DNA from: Drosophila persimilis
Lineage: Eukaryota > Arthropoda > Insecta > Diptera > Drosophilidae
Direction: 5' to 3'
Assembly: GCF_003286085.1 (NCBI RefSeq)
Contig: NW_020825294.1
Coordinates: 7,998,001-8,062,000, forward strand
DNA length: 64,000 nt
The notes beneath the pieces are model-generated. The model ran no database searches and was not told where the DNA came from. It worked only from the letters and a program-made list of their open reading frames with translations. Position numbers and translations under genes: made by a program. Below are positions 47,591 to 59,300 of this stretch, piece after piece; the first letter of the stretch is position 1; each line of letters starts with the position of its first letter.

Positions 47591-50500
47591 CGACACGTCC
47601 ATTTGGGAGTTTTATGTTTGTGTCAATAAAGTTTTATTTTATTATTTCGCCTTTGCGGCTGTGGCAGGGGGGGGGGGGGGGGGGGGGGGTGTCCTGGGGC
47701 ATGTTGCTCTATTGAATTTGTATGCGTCACACTCTCGCACACCTTTCAGGCTCCTCTCCGCTCCGCCGATGGGGATTATGGGTTTCGAACAAATGTTGGC
47801 AATCCAGAAAGCAAACTATTCCCAGCCCCATAAAGAAATATGCAAATTGGAGACTATCTGGATTGGCTAAATACTTCTTTTTATGGGCTGTCCGGGGGAG
47901 TGGGAGGGGAACGGGGGGGCCTGCTTTTCAGGGGCCTTTAAGGCCACTCTTTTCTCAACTCTCGATAGGCCATATCCAATGGGTATCTCAAGGTTCGACC
48001 CCCCCAAAAAGGATGTGGCTCCTCACGCACGTGGCTTGGACCCGAATAAAACATGTTGCTCGCCCGCTCCGTTGAGTGAACTCAAAGTTATCGAATTTAT
48101 GTTTGACTGTGTATTGAATTTTAATGTTCTCTGAAGCAAACGAGCAGGTCCTCCCCCCCCTCCCCAGGCCCCCCAAAATGCTTGAGGGAATTTGCTGCAA
48201 AAACTACTTAAAATAAACCCATCGCTCGTTCTTTCAAATTGGATTTTGTGCCAGTGAAAGGAGTGAGGGAGGGGGGGGGGGGGGGGGGGGGAAGGGGGGC
48301 GGCGACGAGTGTGTTTTCTGTTTGGGAAAGTAAATAAATTGTATATAAAAAATATGTTTACAAAAGTAAAAAATGTCTGCAATTGCAACCGCAATCAAAA
48401 GGGGAGGGGGGCAGGGCTGTCTGACATTTACATGAAAGGGGAAGCACCGCAACGCCGCCCCGCCCCCTCCCCCGCCGCCCCACAGGCTATTAATGTTAGA
48501 ATTTATGGATGGCAACTTGCAGCAGAGGCAACTTTGACAACTTGCAGCGACAACAAGAACTACAGAAGCAACAATGCGCAGTGTTAACGGCATCGTGCAT
48601 TGTTGGCAAATTCAAGTGTCTGCTGGGTGGAGGAGGGGGGGGCGGGGGGAAGGGGGAGCCCGGAAGTGGCAGCAACGGCAACAACAACACTTGCTGATAA
48701 CCATAACATTGAGTGATATACGAGGGCGGAGAGGGTGCGGGGAGGGGTGGGGGAGAGGGGCGTGTGTGTGTGTGTCATTGCTTAACGCAGCATAAGCAGC
48801 AGCAGCCCAGAAGCAGTCAGCCAGACACGAGCACCAGCAGCAGTGGGGCTTGTCGATGCTTCCACTAATTTCTGCTGCACATGCATTTTTTTTTGTAGGT
48901 CCCCAGCAGGCGCACAGAGGCAGACACAGAGGCACACAGAGGGGCACACAGAGGGGCACACAGAGGGGCACACAGGCACATATATCTATAGCATATACTT
49001 ATATGGGCCTGACATTGCCTCTTTTCCAGATTTTTAATACGCTTTCTACCACCAAACGCGGGGGGAATGCAAATACGAGGAGCTCTGGCGACTACTGGGC
49101 CCCCCCTTTGGAGGCCCAGATTCATCGGGGAAACCACGACCTCGAAAGGGTATCAGCTCGTGCCCCTTTTTTCTTGCCTATGTCAGCGCCTGGCCTGTGC
49201 CCTCAGCCAGAGGACCCCACAGCTGCCAAGAAACGGCCAGGCATTCGGCAAAGGCTATACGAAAATATATTGTATTGCACACACATCCTGTTTGTAGTAG
49301 TTTTTGCTGCCTTTGCAGCTGCCAAATGTCTGCCAAATATATATATATATATATATAGAACTCCATTAAGTTAATGTCGCGTAATTTAGCAAACTGTCAA
49401 AAGTTTACTCTGACATGTTCGATGCCAAGGATAATAGGAGTTTTTGGCAGAGGTTTTGAGGGTCTCTCAAGCACCAGTTGGCGGGCAGGAAAGAGTTTAG
49501 ATCCATTCCAGCACCTGTTCTGTTGCCTTACCAAAGCATCGGAATTATTTACGCTCAACTTTTGGCGAAGCGAATGCTTCCTGCGTGGAGAAGGGGCTAT
49601 ACAATTTTTATAGCATACTTTTACGGGCATTTCCGTTTTGTAAACATCAGAGACAGGGGGAGGGGGGGAAAGCAAAACTTTATATGATTTTTATTTGAAA
49701 AATATCAAAATTGATTTTATGCTCTCTTCGTGCCACAGCAATGGGATGTTGCATGTTGATAGATCCCCCCCTCTGCTGCACAACAGCGACGTGGATGGCT
49801 TACCCGATGCCACACTTTGTTGCAACATTGTTCTTGTTCTCGCAACTCGATTCTCGATTTTCCACTGCCTTTCGTTGTGTTAATTGGAATTTTGTCTGCG
49901 GCTGAAATATGATTCAACCAGATTCTGCCCCAATTGCCATGAATTATGCATATCACAAATTCCGCATGTATTTCATTTGTTTGACATTATCGCGGCAATT
50001 GCCAATTTGCCAAACTGTTTGTCAATAAGTCATTTAAATAATAAATGCACTGGCCAGGCCCAGGCGATAAGGCGATTCAAATGGTTTCCATATATTATAC
50101 AATATATTTTATTTGCTTTGTCGAAGGATTTATCGAGTATGTGTCTAGATTTTTGCCCAGAAAGAGGCAGAATAGCAGCAGACCAGGGAATTCCCGCCTT
50201 TCAGGGGCTTTAAGGGCCAGTTATTCGACTCAGCAACCAGTTTTCGGGGAAACCAAGACTTTTAACCCTTCAATTAAGTCCGGTGAGCCTCGGCTGAGAC
50301 GCTGCTTTAATCCCCTGCACCTTGTCTGGGCCGGGCTAATTAGCTCCCCCCCAGAGACCCCTTGAAGTCAATCAATTTTGCGGCTGGCATGTGAATTCCG
50401 AATTGAACTAATTAAATATTTACAAAAGGCGGCCGAAGCCAGCCTTTGACTTGGCGGTTGGCCAATTGGCTGCCCCGGCCGTCGATCCCCGTTTAAATTT

Positions 50501-50705
50501 AAGCCCCAAGCTGAAAAGTAGTTGAAATGAAAGTTATGATAAATGTGGGGGCTGCCCGGAGGGCGGCAGAGGTGGTAACAAATCATAAAAATACAAAAAA
50601 ATCTCCACCCTCCCCCCATCCCCCTAGAGAAAGTTTAATTTGAATTTCAAGTTTTTCGCGGAAAGTTTCTGTCGCAGTTTCTGGACTCGGGAACTTTCAC
50701 TCCCC

Positions 50706-50739
<34 letters not shown>

Positions 50740-50939
50740 CTCTCCCTCTCCGTCGCAGCTCGTGTTTCTCCTTCCTTTTGCTGCTTGGCCTTACCTGAGA
50801 GTGGAGCAGTCGTTACTCTATTTGAAACTTCCTTTCTGTTTGCGGACAAATGTTTGGCAATTACTTTTTAAGGTCTCCCCAAAACAAATTGATTGCCAAG
50901 AGGTGGAGAGAGAAGGATATAAACAGAAGAGAGAGAGGG
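47036..50939. other. Non-coding stretch with many homopolymer and dinucleotide tracts
   Basis: C21 at 47510-47530, (GT)n at 47557-47586, G23 at 47667-47689, G21 at 48271-48291, GGGCACACAGAG 12-mers at 48935-48982, (TA)n at 49338-49357 and a C30 run at 50707-50736. Several of the longer ORFs run across these tracts and none matches a family I know. No gene recognised. Confidence 0.5.
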
Positions 50940-52570
50940 AATGGGAGAACGATACCAAAAGAAGAGCTAGAATGAGCTAAAGATACAAAAAGAAGAGCGG
51001 GAATGAGCGAAAGATACAAAAAGAAGTGGGGGAAAGAGCGAAAGATACAAAAAGAAGAAAGGGAAAGATAGAAAGATACAAAAGAAGAGAGGGAGGGATA
51101 GAAAGATACAAAAAGAAGAGCGGGAATGAGCGAAAGATACAAAAAGAAGTGAAGGAACGATAGAAAGATACAAAAAGAAGAGCGGGAATGAGCGAAAGAT
51201 ACAAAAAGAAGAGAGGAAAGGATAGAAAGATACAAAAAGAAGAGCGGGAAGGATAGAAAGATACAAAAAGAAGAGAGAGCGAAAGATACAAAAAGAAGAG
51301 CGGGAATGAGCGAAAGATACAAAAAGAAGAGCGGGAATGACCGAAAGATACAAAGAGAAGAGCAAGAATGACCGAAAGATACAAAAAGAAGAGCGGGAAT
51401 GCGAAAAAGATACAAAAAGAAGAGGGAAATGAGCGAAAGATACAAAAAGAAGAGCGGGAATGCGAGAAAGATACATAATGAAGAGGGGAATGAGCGAAAG
51501 GTACAAAAAGAAGAGCGGGAATGAGCGAAAGATACAAAAAGAAGAGCGGGAATGAGCTAAAGATACAAAAAGAAGAAAAGGAAAGATAGAAAGATACAAA
51601 AAGAAGCGAAGAAATGAGCGAAAGATACAAAAAGAAGAGCGGGAATGAGCGAAACATACAGAAAGAAGAAAGGGAAAGTTAGAAAGATACAAAAAGAAGA
51701 AAGGGAAATATAGAAAGATACAAAAAGAAGAGAGAGGGAAAAATACAAAAATATGAATGGGAAAGATAGAAAGATACAAAAGAAGAAAGGGAAGGATAGA
51801 AAGATACAAAAAGAAGAGCGGGAATGAGCTAAAGATACAAAAAGAAGAGAGGGAAAGATAGAAAGATACAAAAAGAAGAAAGGGAATGGGAGAAAGATAC
51901 AAAAAGAAGAGAGGGAATGGGAGAAAATTACAAAAAGAGAGAGAGGGAAAGATACAAAAAGAAGAGCGGGAATGAGCGAATGATACAAAAAGAAGAGAGG
52001 GAATGAGCGAAAGATTCAAAAGAAGAGAGGGAAGGATAGAAAGATACAAAAAGAAGAAATGGAAAGATGGAAAGATACAAAAGAAGAGCGAGAATGAGCG
52101 AAAGATACAAAAAGAAGAGAGGGAATGAGCTAAAGATACAAAAAGAAGTGAGGGAAAGATAAAAAGATACAAAAGAAGAAAGGGAAGGATAGAAAGATAC
52201 AAAAGGAAGCAAAGAAATGAGCGAAAGATACAAAAAGAAGAGCGGGAATGGGCGAAAGATTCAAAAAGAAGAGAGGGAAGGATAGAAAGATACAAAAAGA
52301 AGTGAGGGAAAGATATAAAGATACAAAAGAAGAAAGGGAAGGATAGAAAGATACAAAAGGAAGCAAAGAAATGAGCGAAAGATACAAAAAGAAGAGCGGG
52401 AATGAGCGAAAGATACAATAGAAGAAAGGGAAGGATAGAAAGACACAAAAAGAAGAGAGGGAAATATACAAAAAGAAGAGAGAGGGAAAGATACAAAAAG
52501 AAGAGCGGGAATGAGCCGAAGATACAAAAAGAAGAACGGGAAAGATAGAAAGATACACAAAGAGACAGCG
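50940..52570. repeat. 31-bp minisatellite, about 1.6 kb
   Basis: About fifty imperfect units of AGATACAAAAAGAAGAGCGG followed by GAATGAGCGAA (31 bases), with variants where GAGCGAA is replaced by GATAGAA. Because 31 is not a multiple of three, consecutive units are read in rotating frames, and the minus-strand frames stay open for long stretches. This gives a 509-codon ORF (52496-50967) of Phe/Leu/Ser repeats. The first and last units grade into GAGAGAGGGA- and GAAAGATAGAG-type sequence. No sign of a real gene, such as a unique N-terminus or splice sites. Confidence 0.9.
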
Positions 52571-54440
52571 AAAGATAGAGAAAGAGCGTGTGAAATCAAC
52601 GTTGAAATAATTCACATCGATAATGGGGCTTTAATCGCCAGAAACTTCCGGCAATTTGCCGGCGAGTGTTGAGTGCTCCTTGCTGAGTCCTTGCCGGAGG
52701 CAGGCATATCGAACGGCGGGGGTTGGGGGGCATGCCCCAACCTCTGGTGCGCTAATTTTGTTAATCCATCCGCAGCACACACAGATACAGGTGCAGGAAG
52801 CTCCTCCTCCTCTCCTCCACTCCTCCTCTCCTCATTTCGTGTTTTGCTTAACTTTTTCCTGGGCCCGGGCCCGGGCCGGGCTACAAATCCCGGCGTCTTT
52901 GTGCAATCAGCGTTAACTTGTTTTTTGCCCTGTTTCCCTTGGTTCGCTTTGGCCTTTGTGTCGCCGAGAGCCAGATAAAATACCTGCCAAAGATATGGAA
53001 TGGAAGAAATGTTTATTTTAAATGTTCTTCTTTTGCCTCCGCCGTATGCGCCGGGGCCCTGGGAAATCAATTTGGAAATGAATCTTTAAATATCTCTGCC
53101 GCTCTTTAAAGCCCTGCTCGGTCTGTGATTAGTTTGGCCCGAGTGAGCGCTTTATAAACCCAGAAATGAACGCCTGACTTGCTGGCAGATGACAAGAGCA
53201 GGAGCTGCGTTCCGGCGGAGTGGAAAGTCGAATGAAAACATCATCGCCGGAGCCTGAATGGCAGGTTTTCCTGCAGCTCAACTGTCACTAATCGGGGGGA
53301 GGGGAGGGTCAAGAGGGGGGCCTCAGTGCAGTGCAGCGCCGGCCCGGGAATTGTTTAATCTGCCCCAAAAGTGTCCCCGGTCTTTCGTCCTGCCATTAAG
53401 TAATTGAGAGAGCGAGGAGCGAGGAAACTCCTTTTTGGGGCGAAAATCACAATCAATATTTCACTTGGCGAAAGCGTAATGCAAATTTTCATAATTGAAA
53501 ACTAAGTGCCGGGCAAAAAGTTTCCAATAAACCACTTTGTGTGCCATTTACAGCCCCCCCCCCCTTGGCTTTTCCTCCCCTTCAACCCGTTCTCCAAGGG
53601 ATTGAGGCCCAGACTTTTCAACTTTGAGAGAGCGGGCCGGCGACGAGGTGTTCCCCCACTTTAAAGTCTTCCGTTCGCCTTTCAATTAAACTGAGTGTAG
53701 TTTTCAATAAACTCTGCGAAAGTTCCATTTGAAAAATGGCAAATAAATGCGCGCCCCCCCGCCATCCTTCCCGCGAATTCAATGACGTTTACTAGAGCCA
53801 AGGGCTTCTCATAGCTCCATAGTTCTATCGGGGAGAGGGAGACTGGAGTGGGCGCCGTGTTGAGGGTCGCCAAATGCAATTTGTGCTCGAGTTCCAGTTA
53901 CAGTTAAGCGGATTGCCCCGGACATGTACGGGCACGGCTACGGGCACGGGCACGGGTATATAGAATATTTATATACCCTCAGCTTAAGTAGGGGGGAAAA
54001 AAAACACACACACACTCAAACAGAAAAAAATGGGAGAAAAAATCGACACTTGAATGGGGAACGTGGCATGAAGACTGTGTTGCAGCTGCAAAGCTGTTGA
54101 TCTGCTTTTGTTTTTCTCCTTGTCCGCCAGAAGTGTGTAGAGACAGTGGCTGGAGAAAGTTGTGCCACACCTGAGCATATACATATATATTTATAGACTA
54201 ATAATTGTGGCGCAGTACTTGGTTTTAGTTTTATTAATTTGCTTTATTTTCTCTTGTCGACCGTGGAATATAAATCGGGATATAGTGGGGTATCGGAATC
54301 AGTCAGGGCTAATTTTGGTATATCGGTGGGGATATTATGGCATTGGTTGGGGCACTCATGTGTTGCCTTAAATAATATTGACTATAATATTTGATAGGGG
54401 TATTCTGGCACCTCTTAAGATATATTTGAGTATAATTAAG
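52571..54440. other. Non-coding stretch, no gene recognised
   Basis: Contains CTCCTCCTCT repeats at about 52802-52835, a GGGCCCGGGCCCGGGCC palindrome at 52861-52877, and ACGGGCACGGGCACGGG repeats at 53929-53955. No family recognised. Confidence 0.45.
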
Positions 54441-54480
54441 GCTTCTTTGGAACCGATTTGTTGGGCAAAGAAGGCCTGTT

Positions 54481-54650
54481 CAAAAGGTTTCGAGGATACC
54501 ACAGCCACCACAATCTCCAGATATAAATTCAGTTGAACAAATGTTCAGGGATGTCTTGGACCGATGGTTAGGAAAGCAGACTTACAGTGTCGCCCAACGG
54601 AATAGGTTCAGCAGTTTCCAAAAGTCAAACCGATTTATCCTTTTAACCAA
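54481..54650 (+). pseudogene. Tc1-like transposase fragment (catalytic end)
   Basis: One frame reads QPPQSPDINSVEQMFRDVLD followed by RWLGKQTYSVAQRNRFSSFQ. This aligns with the Tc1 motif around the third catalytic acidic residue (SPDLNPIEN-L-W-x-x-L), and the Glu is kept. Only this short piece is readable; flanking sequence is AT-rich and decayed. It differs from the copy at 26479-28125, so it belongs to another Tc1 lineage. Confidence 0.6.
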
Positions 54651-54859
54651 AGTACCGATTTATATGAAATGTATAGATTTTTTGTATAGATTGATTCATT
54701 GGTAAAATAACAAGAAAGTTTGTGGTTTCTAGGACACGTTTTTAGAAGCTATTTATTAATTTTTTCAAAAACATTATAAAAAAACGGGTGGGCTTTGGTT
54801 AAAAAATGAAAAAAACCTGATCAATTCCATGCCAAAACTTTTAGAGGCCGTCGTTAGAC

Positions 54860-55400
54860 AGAATTGTTTGAATATTTAATAATAATAATAATATAATAAA
54901 TATTTATTATGTAATAATATAATATATACTAATATATAATAATATGATATAATATATAATAAATATTAATAATAATAATGATAATTTCCATCGTGATTTT
55001 CAAAATAAAAATAATTTAATGCTTAAAAATGTAATATACAAATAATTTAATATACAAAAAATGTAATATATTAAATATTAAAAATAATTGAATGCTAATA
55101 AAAATTTAATATACAAAAAATGTAATATATTAAATATTAATAATAATTTAATGATAATAAAAATGTAATATACAAATAATTTAATATACAAAAAATTTAA
55201 TATATTAAATATTAATAATAATTTAATGCTAATAAAAATTGAATTTTAATATACAAAAAATTTAATATATAAAATATTAGTAATAATTTAATATGAATAG
55301 GTTCCACAATTTTCAAAACTCAACCCGCTATATTAAATATGAATAATAATTTAATATATTACATTTTAATAATAATTTAATTAAATAAATATTATGAGGT
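54860..55400. repeat. AT-rich tandem repeat (AATTTAATATATTAAATATTA-type)
   Basis: Four or five imperfect units of about 60-75 bases carry TTTAATATACAAAAAATGTA, ATATTAAATATTAATAAT and TTTAATGCTAATAAAAAT. At 55300 the phrase GAATAGGTTCCACAATTTTC echoes GAATAGGTTCAGCAGTTTCC of the transposase fragment (54599), so part of that element has been copied. Confidence 0.75.
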
Positions 55401-55419
55401 ATTGTACCCACCTTTTCTT

Positions 55420-55630
55420 GTGCGACAAATTTTAGACCATTTTTCGTTTAAAAAAATTGTTAAAAATAATTTACTAAAATCACGCCTATAATTATTAGAC
55501 AATCTTATAGAAAATGTATGATTTTATTGCATACAATTATTTTTCTTTTGAAAATCGCGTTGGAAAAGCTCTTAATACAACAATAAAGTGAAAAGTTAAA
55601 GCTGTGCCGAAATTCCGGCAAGTCCGGCAA
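55420..55630 (-). mobile_element. TIR-family terminal fragment, eroded end
   Basis: Contains GACCATTTTTCGTTTAAAAA, AATCTTATAGAAAATGTATG, TTGGAAAAGCTCTTAATACA and GCTGTGCCGAAATTCCGGCA, the family's end module in minus orientation. The final CACTG is lost or altered. It lies 0.8 kb downstream of the Tc1-like transposase fragment. Confidence 0.65.
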
Positions 55631-57849
55631 AAGAAATATGCTATTGTTCCGATTGTCAGTTAATGAAGGAAACACATTTAATAAATTATATTTTAAGCTC
55701 TTGGACGGACACAAAAAAGTTCTTAAAAAATTAATGAATTAATAAAAATACATAAAATATATTTAAAATGTAGAGTGGACGCTGCTTACCGGATACTTCT
55801 CCCCCTCAGTGTACAAAGTGCGTGTCCTGCCGTGTCCCCCTCCCCACCCCCTGAATAACCGTCCACTTTGCTGTCTACTCTTATCTTCCGTTAGAGCTCT
55901 ATTCCGCTCCTTCATTTCCTCCGCCATCCATCGCCTTTACATGTGTTTTATCCGCTATCTTTTTGGTCCCTTTTAGGGTTTAAGCTCCGTTTGTCAACTC
56001 CTCCGAGCGACATGTGCGTGCGTCGCTGCTGCTGTCCACGGCCCGGAGAAACTAGACTGTCACTCCCAAAAGTTCATTGTCGAGTGGCAGAAACTGAAGC
56101 TGGGGTGGGGGCGGGGGCAGGGGCGGGGGATGGGGCTAGAGCGGCAGCGGATTGCGATAAGCAACAGCCTGCGGGGCTGCAGCTGAGAAACTTGGCAAAA
56201 CTTTTCGTTGATGGCGACAAAGGGAGGGAGGGAGAGGGGGAGGCAGCGAGAAGCAGTGCAACTAATTGTTTGGCAAAGTTAGTTGGGGAACGTGACTAAA
56301 ATATCTGCCGAAGCGTATCAATTGCGGGGCCAATGAGCCGGCAAAAAGTCATCGAACCCCCAGTAACAATATTTTGGGGTGCAGGAAGCAGGAAGCAGGA
56401 CTCCCTGACAATTGCCGACTACGTCACACATCATCAATAAAACATTTGGTGGTTCTGCGAATAAAAACGTAAACCCAAATGTTGGCCAAAAGAGTTGGCC
56501 GCCGATCAACAGGCAGGCGGGCATAAATCAATCACTTCCTGCCGTTGGCGGAGCAATTGGCCAGGACCAGGACCAGGACCAGGACTGGGGGCCGCCCTTC
56601 CATGGACGAGTGTCTGATGAAATGTTATTTATGGGGCACATTCCGTTCCGTTCAGCCCCCTTTGTTCTTGCAAATTTGTGTGTTATTTGTGCGTTTTTGA
56701 TTTGTGGCCGGGCCCGGCTCATAATCGACGACATTTCCACTAATAAATACGTATGATTTATGCGGCATCGAAAGCGGAACCGGAAAGTGCAACAACTCCC
56801 CTTTAATGAGACATATTTTGGGCCCCCTCTGGGGCTCCCCTTCTGGGGGCTCTCTCAGGCTCTCCCTGCTGTTGTCTTTGGCCTGGCCAAAAGTTTACAA
56901 TTTTTTGATTGACTTTGATCTGATTGATGCATTGGCCACGGGATTTGATTGACATTGATTTATGGGCCACAGCACGCTGGCATATTGCCCAGACACTGGG
57001 TGACAATTGAACATGTTCTCCGTTTCGGGGATTTGCAATTGTTTTGAAAAGTTTCATCAATCACTTTGGTGGCGGTGCGAATACTTTTATGGGCGAATGT
57101 TTCATTTCGATCATTTTTGGGTGGATAATAATAGATGGAAAGTAATGTGAATACTTTTATGTGAAATTTCGTTGGATTTGGGTCTCTTTTGTGGTTAGCC
57201 CTGATAGGGGAAAGAGTCCTGAGAAAACGGCCCTAAATGAAGAACAATGAAAGTGAGGAATGCCCTGCCTTACCGACCCCCCCGCCTCCACCCCCACTGG
57301 CTCTGCTCTACCACATTATGCACTCACGACACTCGGCAGCTCATTCATTTTATTTATTCTGCACTTCAAAGCGGTGTGGTCATGCCCACTCCTACGCCCA
57401 CTCCAAATCCATTCCACCTGTCCAAACAGCAGCAGACACACAGTTGAGGTGAGCGAAAAGAATTTGCATAAAACACACGGCTGGCAAAAACTCCACACTA
57501 TTTCCATCTCTTTCGTAGCCACACTCGCTCTCTGGCTCTCTTTCGTCCATGTGTGTGTGTGTGTTTGTTTTAACATAAGTTTTTCATTACGTTTGTCACG
57601 CACCTGCGATGAAACCACAGCAGAGAAACTGAGGATGCACTGCCGCCAAGAGTATGGTCCCAAATCCCCATATCACAAATGCAATTAAGTTCTCGCAGCT
57701 CAAAATTTGAATTCGCTTGCTTCTTGGGTGGCCTTAAAGGTTACTGCTTAATGGCTGCTCTTCCGCTCAGTTGAACCAAGTTACGGGAATATTTTATGGC
57801 TTGGTTTTACCGAGAAACTGCAGCATAATGCCTCAATGAATGTTTATTA
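55631..57849. other. Non-coding stretch, no gene recognised
   Basis: Contains GGGGCGGGGGCAGGGGCGG at about 56106-56130, GGACCAGGACCAGGACC at 56564-56584 and a short GT tract at 57551-57565. No exon recognised. Confidence 0.45.
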
Positions 57850-57899
57850 AACATCGACAGGGGGACGGCTGATCGAGAGTACAGGAGAGGGACGGCTGA

Positions 57900-57960
57900 A
57901 GGATGCAAGTACTTTATTGGTTCGGAGACGCTTCCTTCCTTCTGGGTGTCTCTACATCTA
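57900..57960 (+). mobile_element. INE-1-like scrap
   Basis: AAGTACTTTATTGGTTCGGA and GACGCTTCCTTCCTTCTGGG resemble the INE-1 phrase TTTATATGGTCGGAAACG-TTCCTTC, as at 40610-40650. Too short to classify firmly. Confidence 0.4.
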
Positions 57961-58084
57961 CAACTGCATTTGCTTCTCTGAACGTGGGCTTTTACTACTT
58001 TATACTTACATATGTATGTATATACATATTTGCATTTAAATCACGATCCAAAGTCGGTTTTCAGTTCGATTTATATTCAGGCTC

Positions 58085-59300
58085 TCATTTATAGCGGCAC
58101 CTAAACAGCGCATCGCGGGGCAATGCTGTGCTTTCGACGCTCTCCCGACTCATTTTTTCGCCACATTCTCTGAGTATTTCCAAGCCCTCTAAGACACTAA
58201 TTTTCGCCCAAGCTATAAGAATGGTCGCTCTTTCTCTTTCTAACCCACCCACAATCCCGCAGAGGAACACGCTCAAGGCGCGCTCTCTTCTTCTTGTCGC
58301 TTTTGATCCTCTCAGAGCGAGCTAGTATCTCTCTCTCACTAACAACTATGAAGCAATGGTGTCCGCTAATTACATATATTTCGAGTCTTATTCTACGTGT
58401 GATGAGTGAAAAAATGAGACTCGAAAATGGAGCGCGCTGCGGGTGAGCTTTATGGGCGAGCAATTAGGAAGAGCAGCAGATGGAAAGCATGGAATGAGAG
58501 AGTACTAAGCCGCCTACACGGCTCGCTTTCAGTTCAAGTTTTCGTCCAGCTTGTGTTTATTCTTAACTCCGTTTTCTTTTGCTGTAAAACGAGGTAAAAA
58601 TTCGTGAAATATAGTCGCGCAATATATGTTATTGTAGTGCAGAGAAAAATATTAAAAATCCTAGAGTTAAAGTGTTTATTAAATCTAAGAAAATGTGCGA
58701 GACAGATCGTAGAAGAAGTGGTTGAAAGTTCAGTGCCACAAGGGATTTATATACATACATATACGCATATATGTATGTATATATTTAATACACACATACG
58801 TATATTTTTTTTAATGTGCAAAAAGGAAGAGAAATTGCCAGAGGAGCACGCTTACATCCGAGGCTTTCCTCACGAGGTTTTGCCCTTCGTTCGCCCCTGG
58901 CGTACGTTCCAAATGCAGATCTATTGCTCTCTCTTTCTACCACTGGCGGAGAACTAGGCACAGACAAGAAACAGATCAAAAAGGAGTGAGCGAGAGGGCG
59001 CTGCCAGTAAGGTATGCAAGTCTCTCTTTGTGTGCGCTCTTATTGGAAAATAGAACTAAGAGCGCGGCGCTTGTTCTCTTGTTTTGCTGTAGGAACCATG
59101 ATGGAGTTATACTGCCTCCTTTGCCGGTCATTACTTAAGCACATACAATCAAAGCAAAGCTTGCTGCTGTATGTGCTGTTAATGAGCAAAGTGAGCCGTG
59201 CGTACGTGGACTGAGCGCACTCTCTCACTCCCACCTATTCAGCAAAGGGAAAGACAGGGGATGCGAATAAGCAGGCACAGCAATAGGACTGAGAGTATAC
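58085..59300. repeat. CT/GA-rich dispersed repeat, copy split by about 0.9 kb
   Basis: 58136-58325 matches 25813-26000, and 59213-59300 matches 26003-26090, so a contiguous block elsewhere is interrupted here by about 890 bases. The interior (58326-59212) is AT-rich in places, has ATACATACATATACGCATAT steps at 58750-58790, and includes GATCAAAAAGGAGTGAGCGA, which resembles the block at 16370. I recognise no element termini or coding sequence. Confidence 0.6.

Noticed and set aside
50967-52496. 509-codon minus-strand ORF rich in Phe/Leu/Ser
   Set aside because: It is the translation of the 31-bp minisatellite. It has no unique domain and its openness follows from the unit lacking stop codons in its minus frames.
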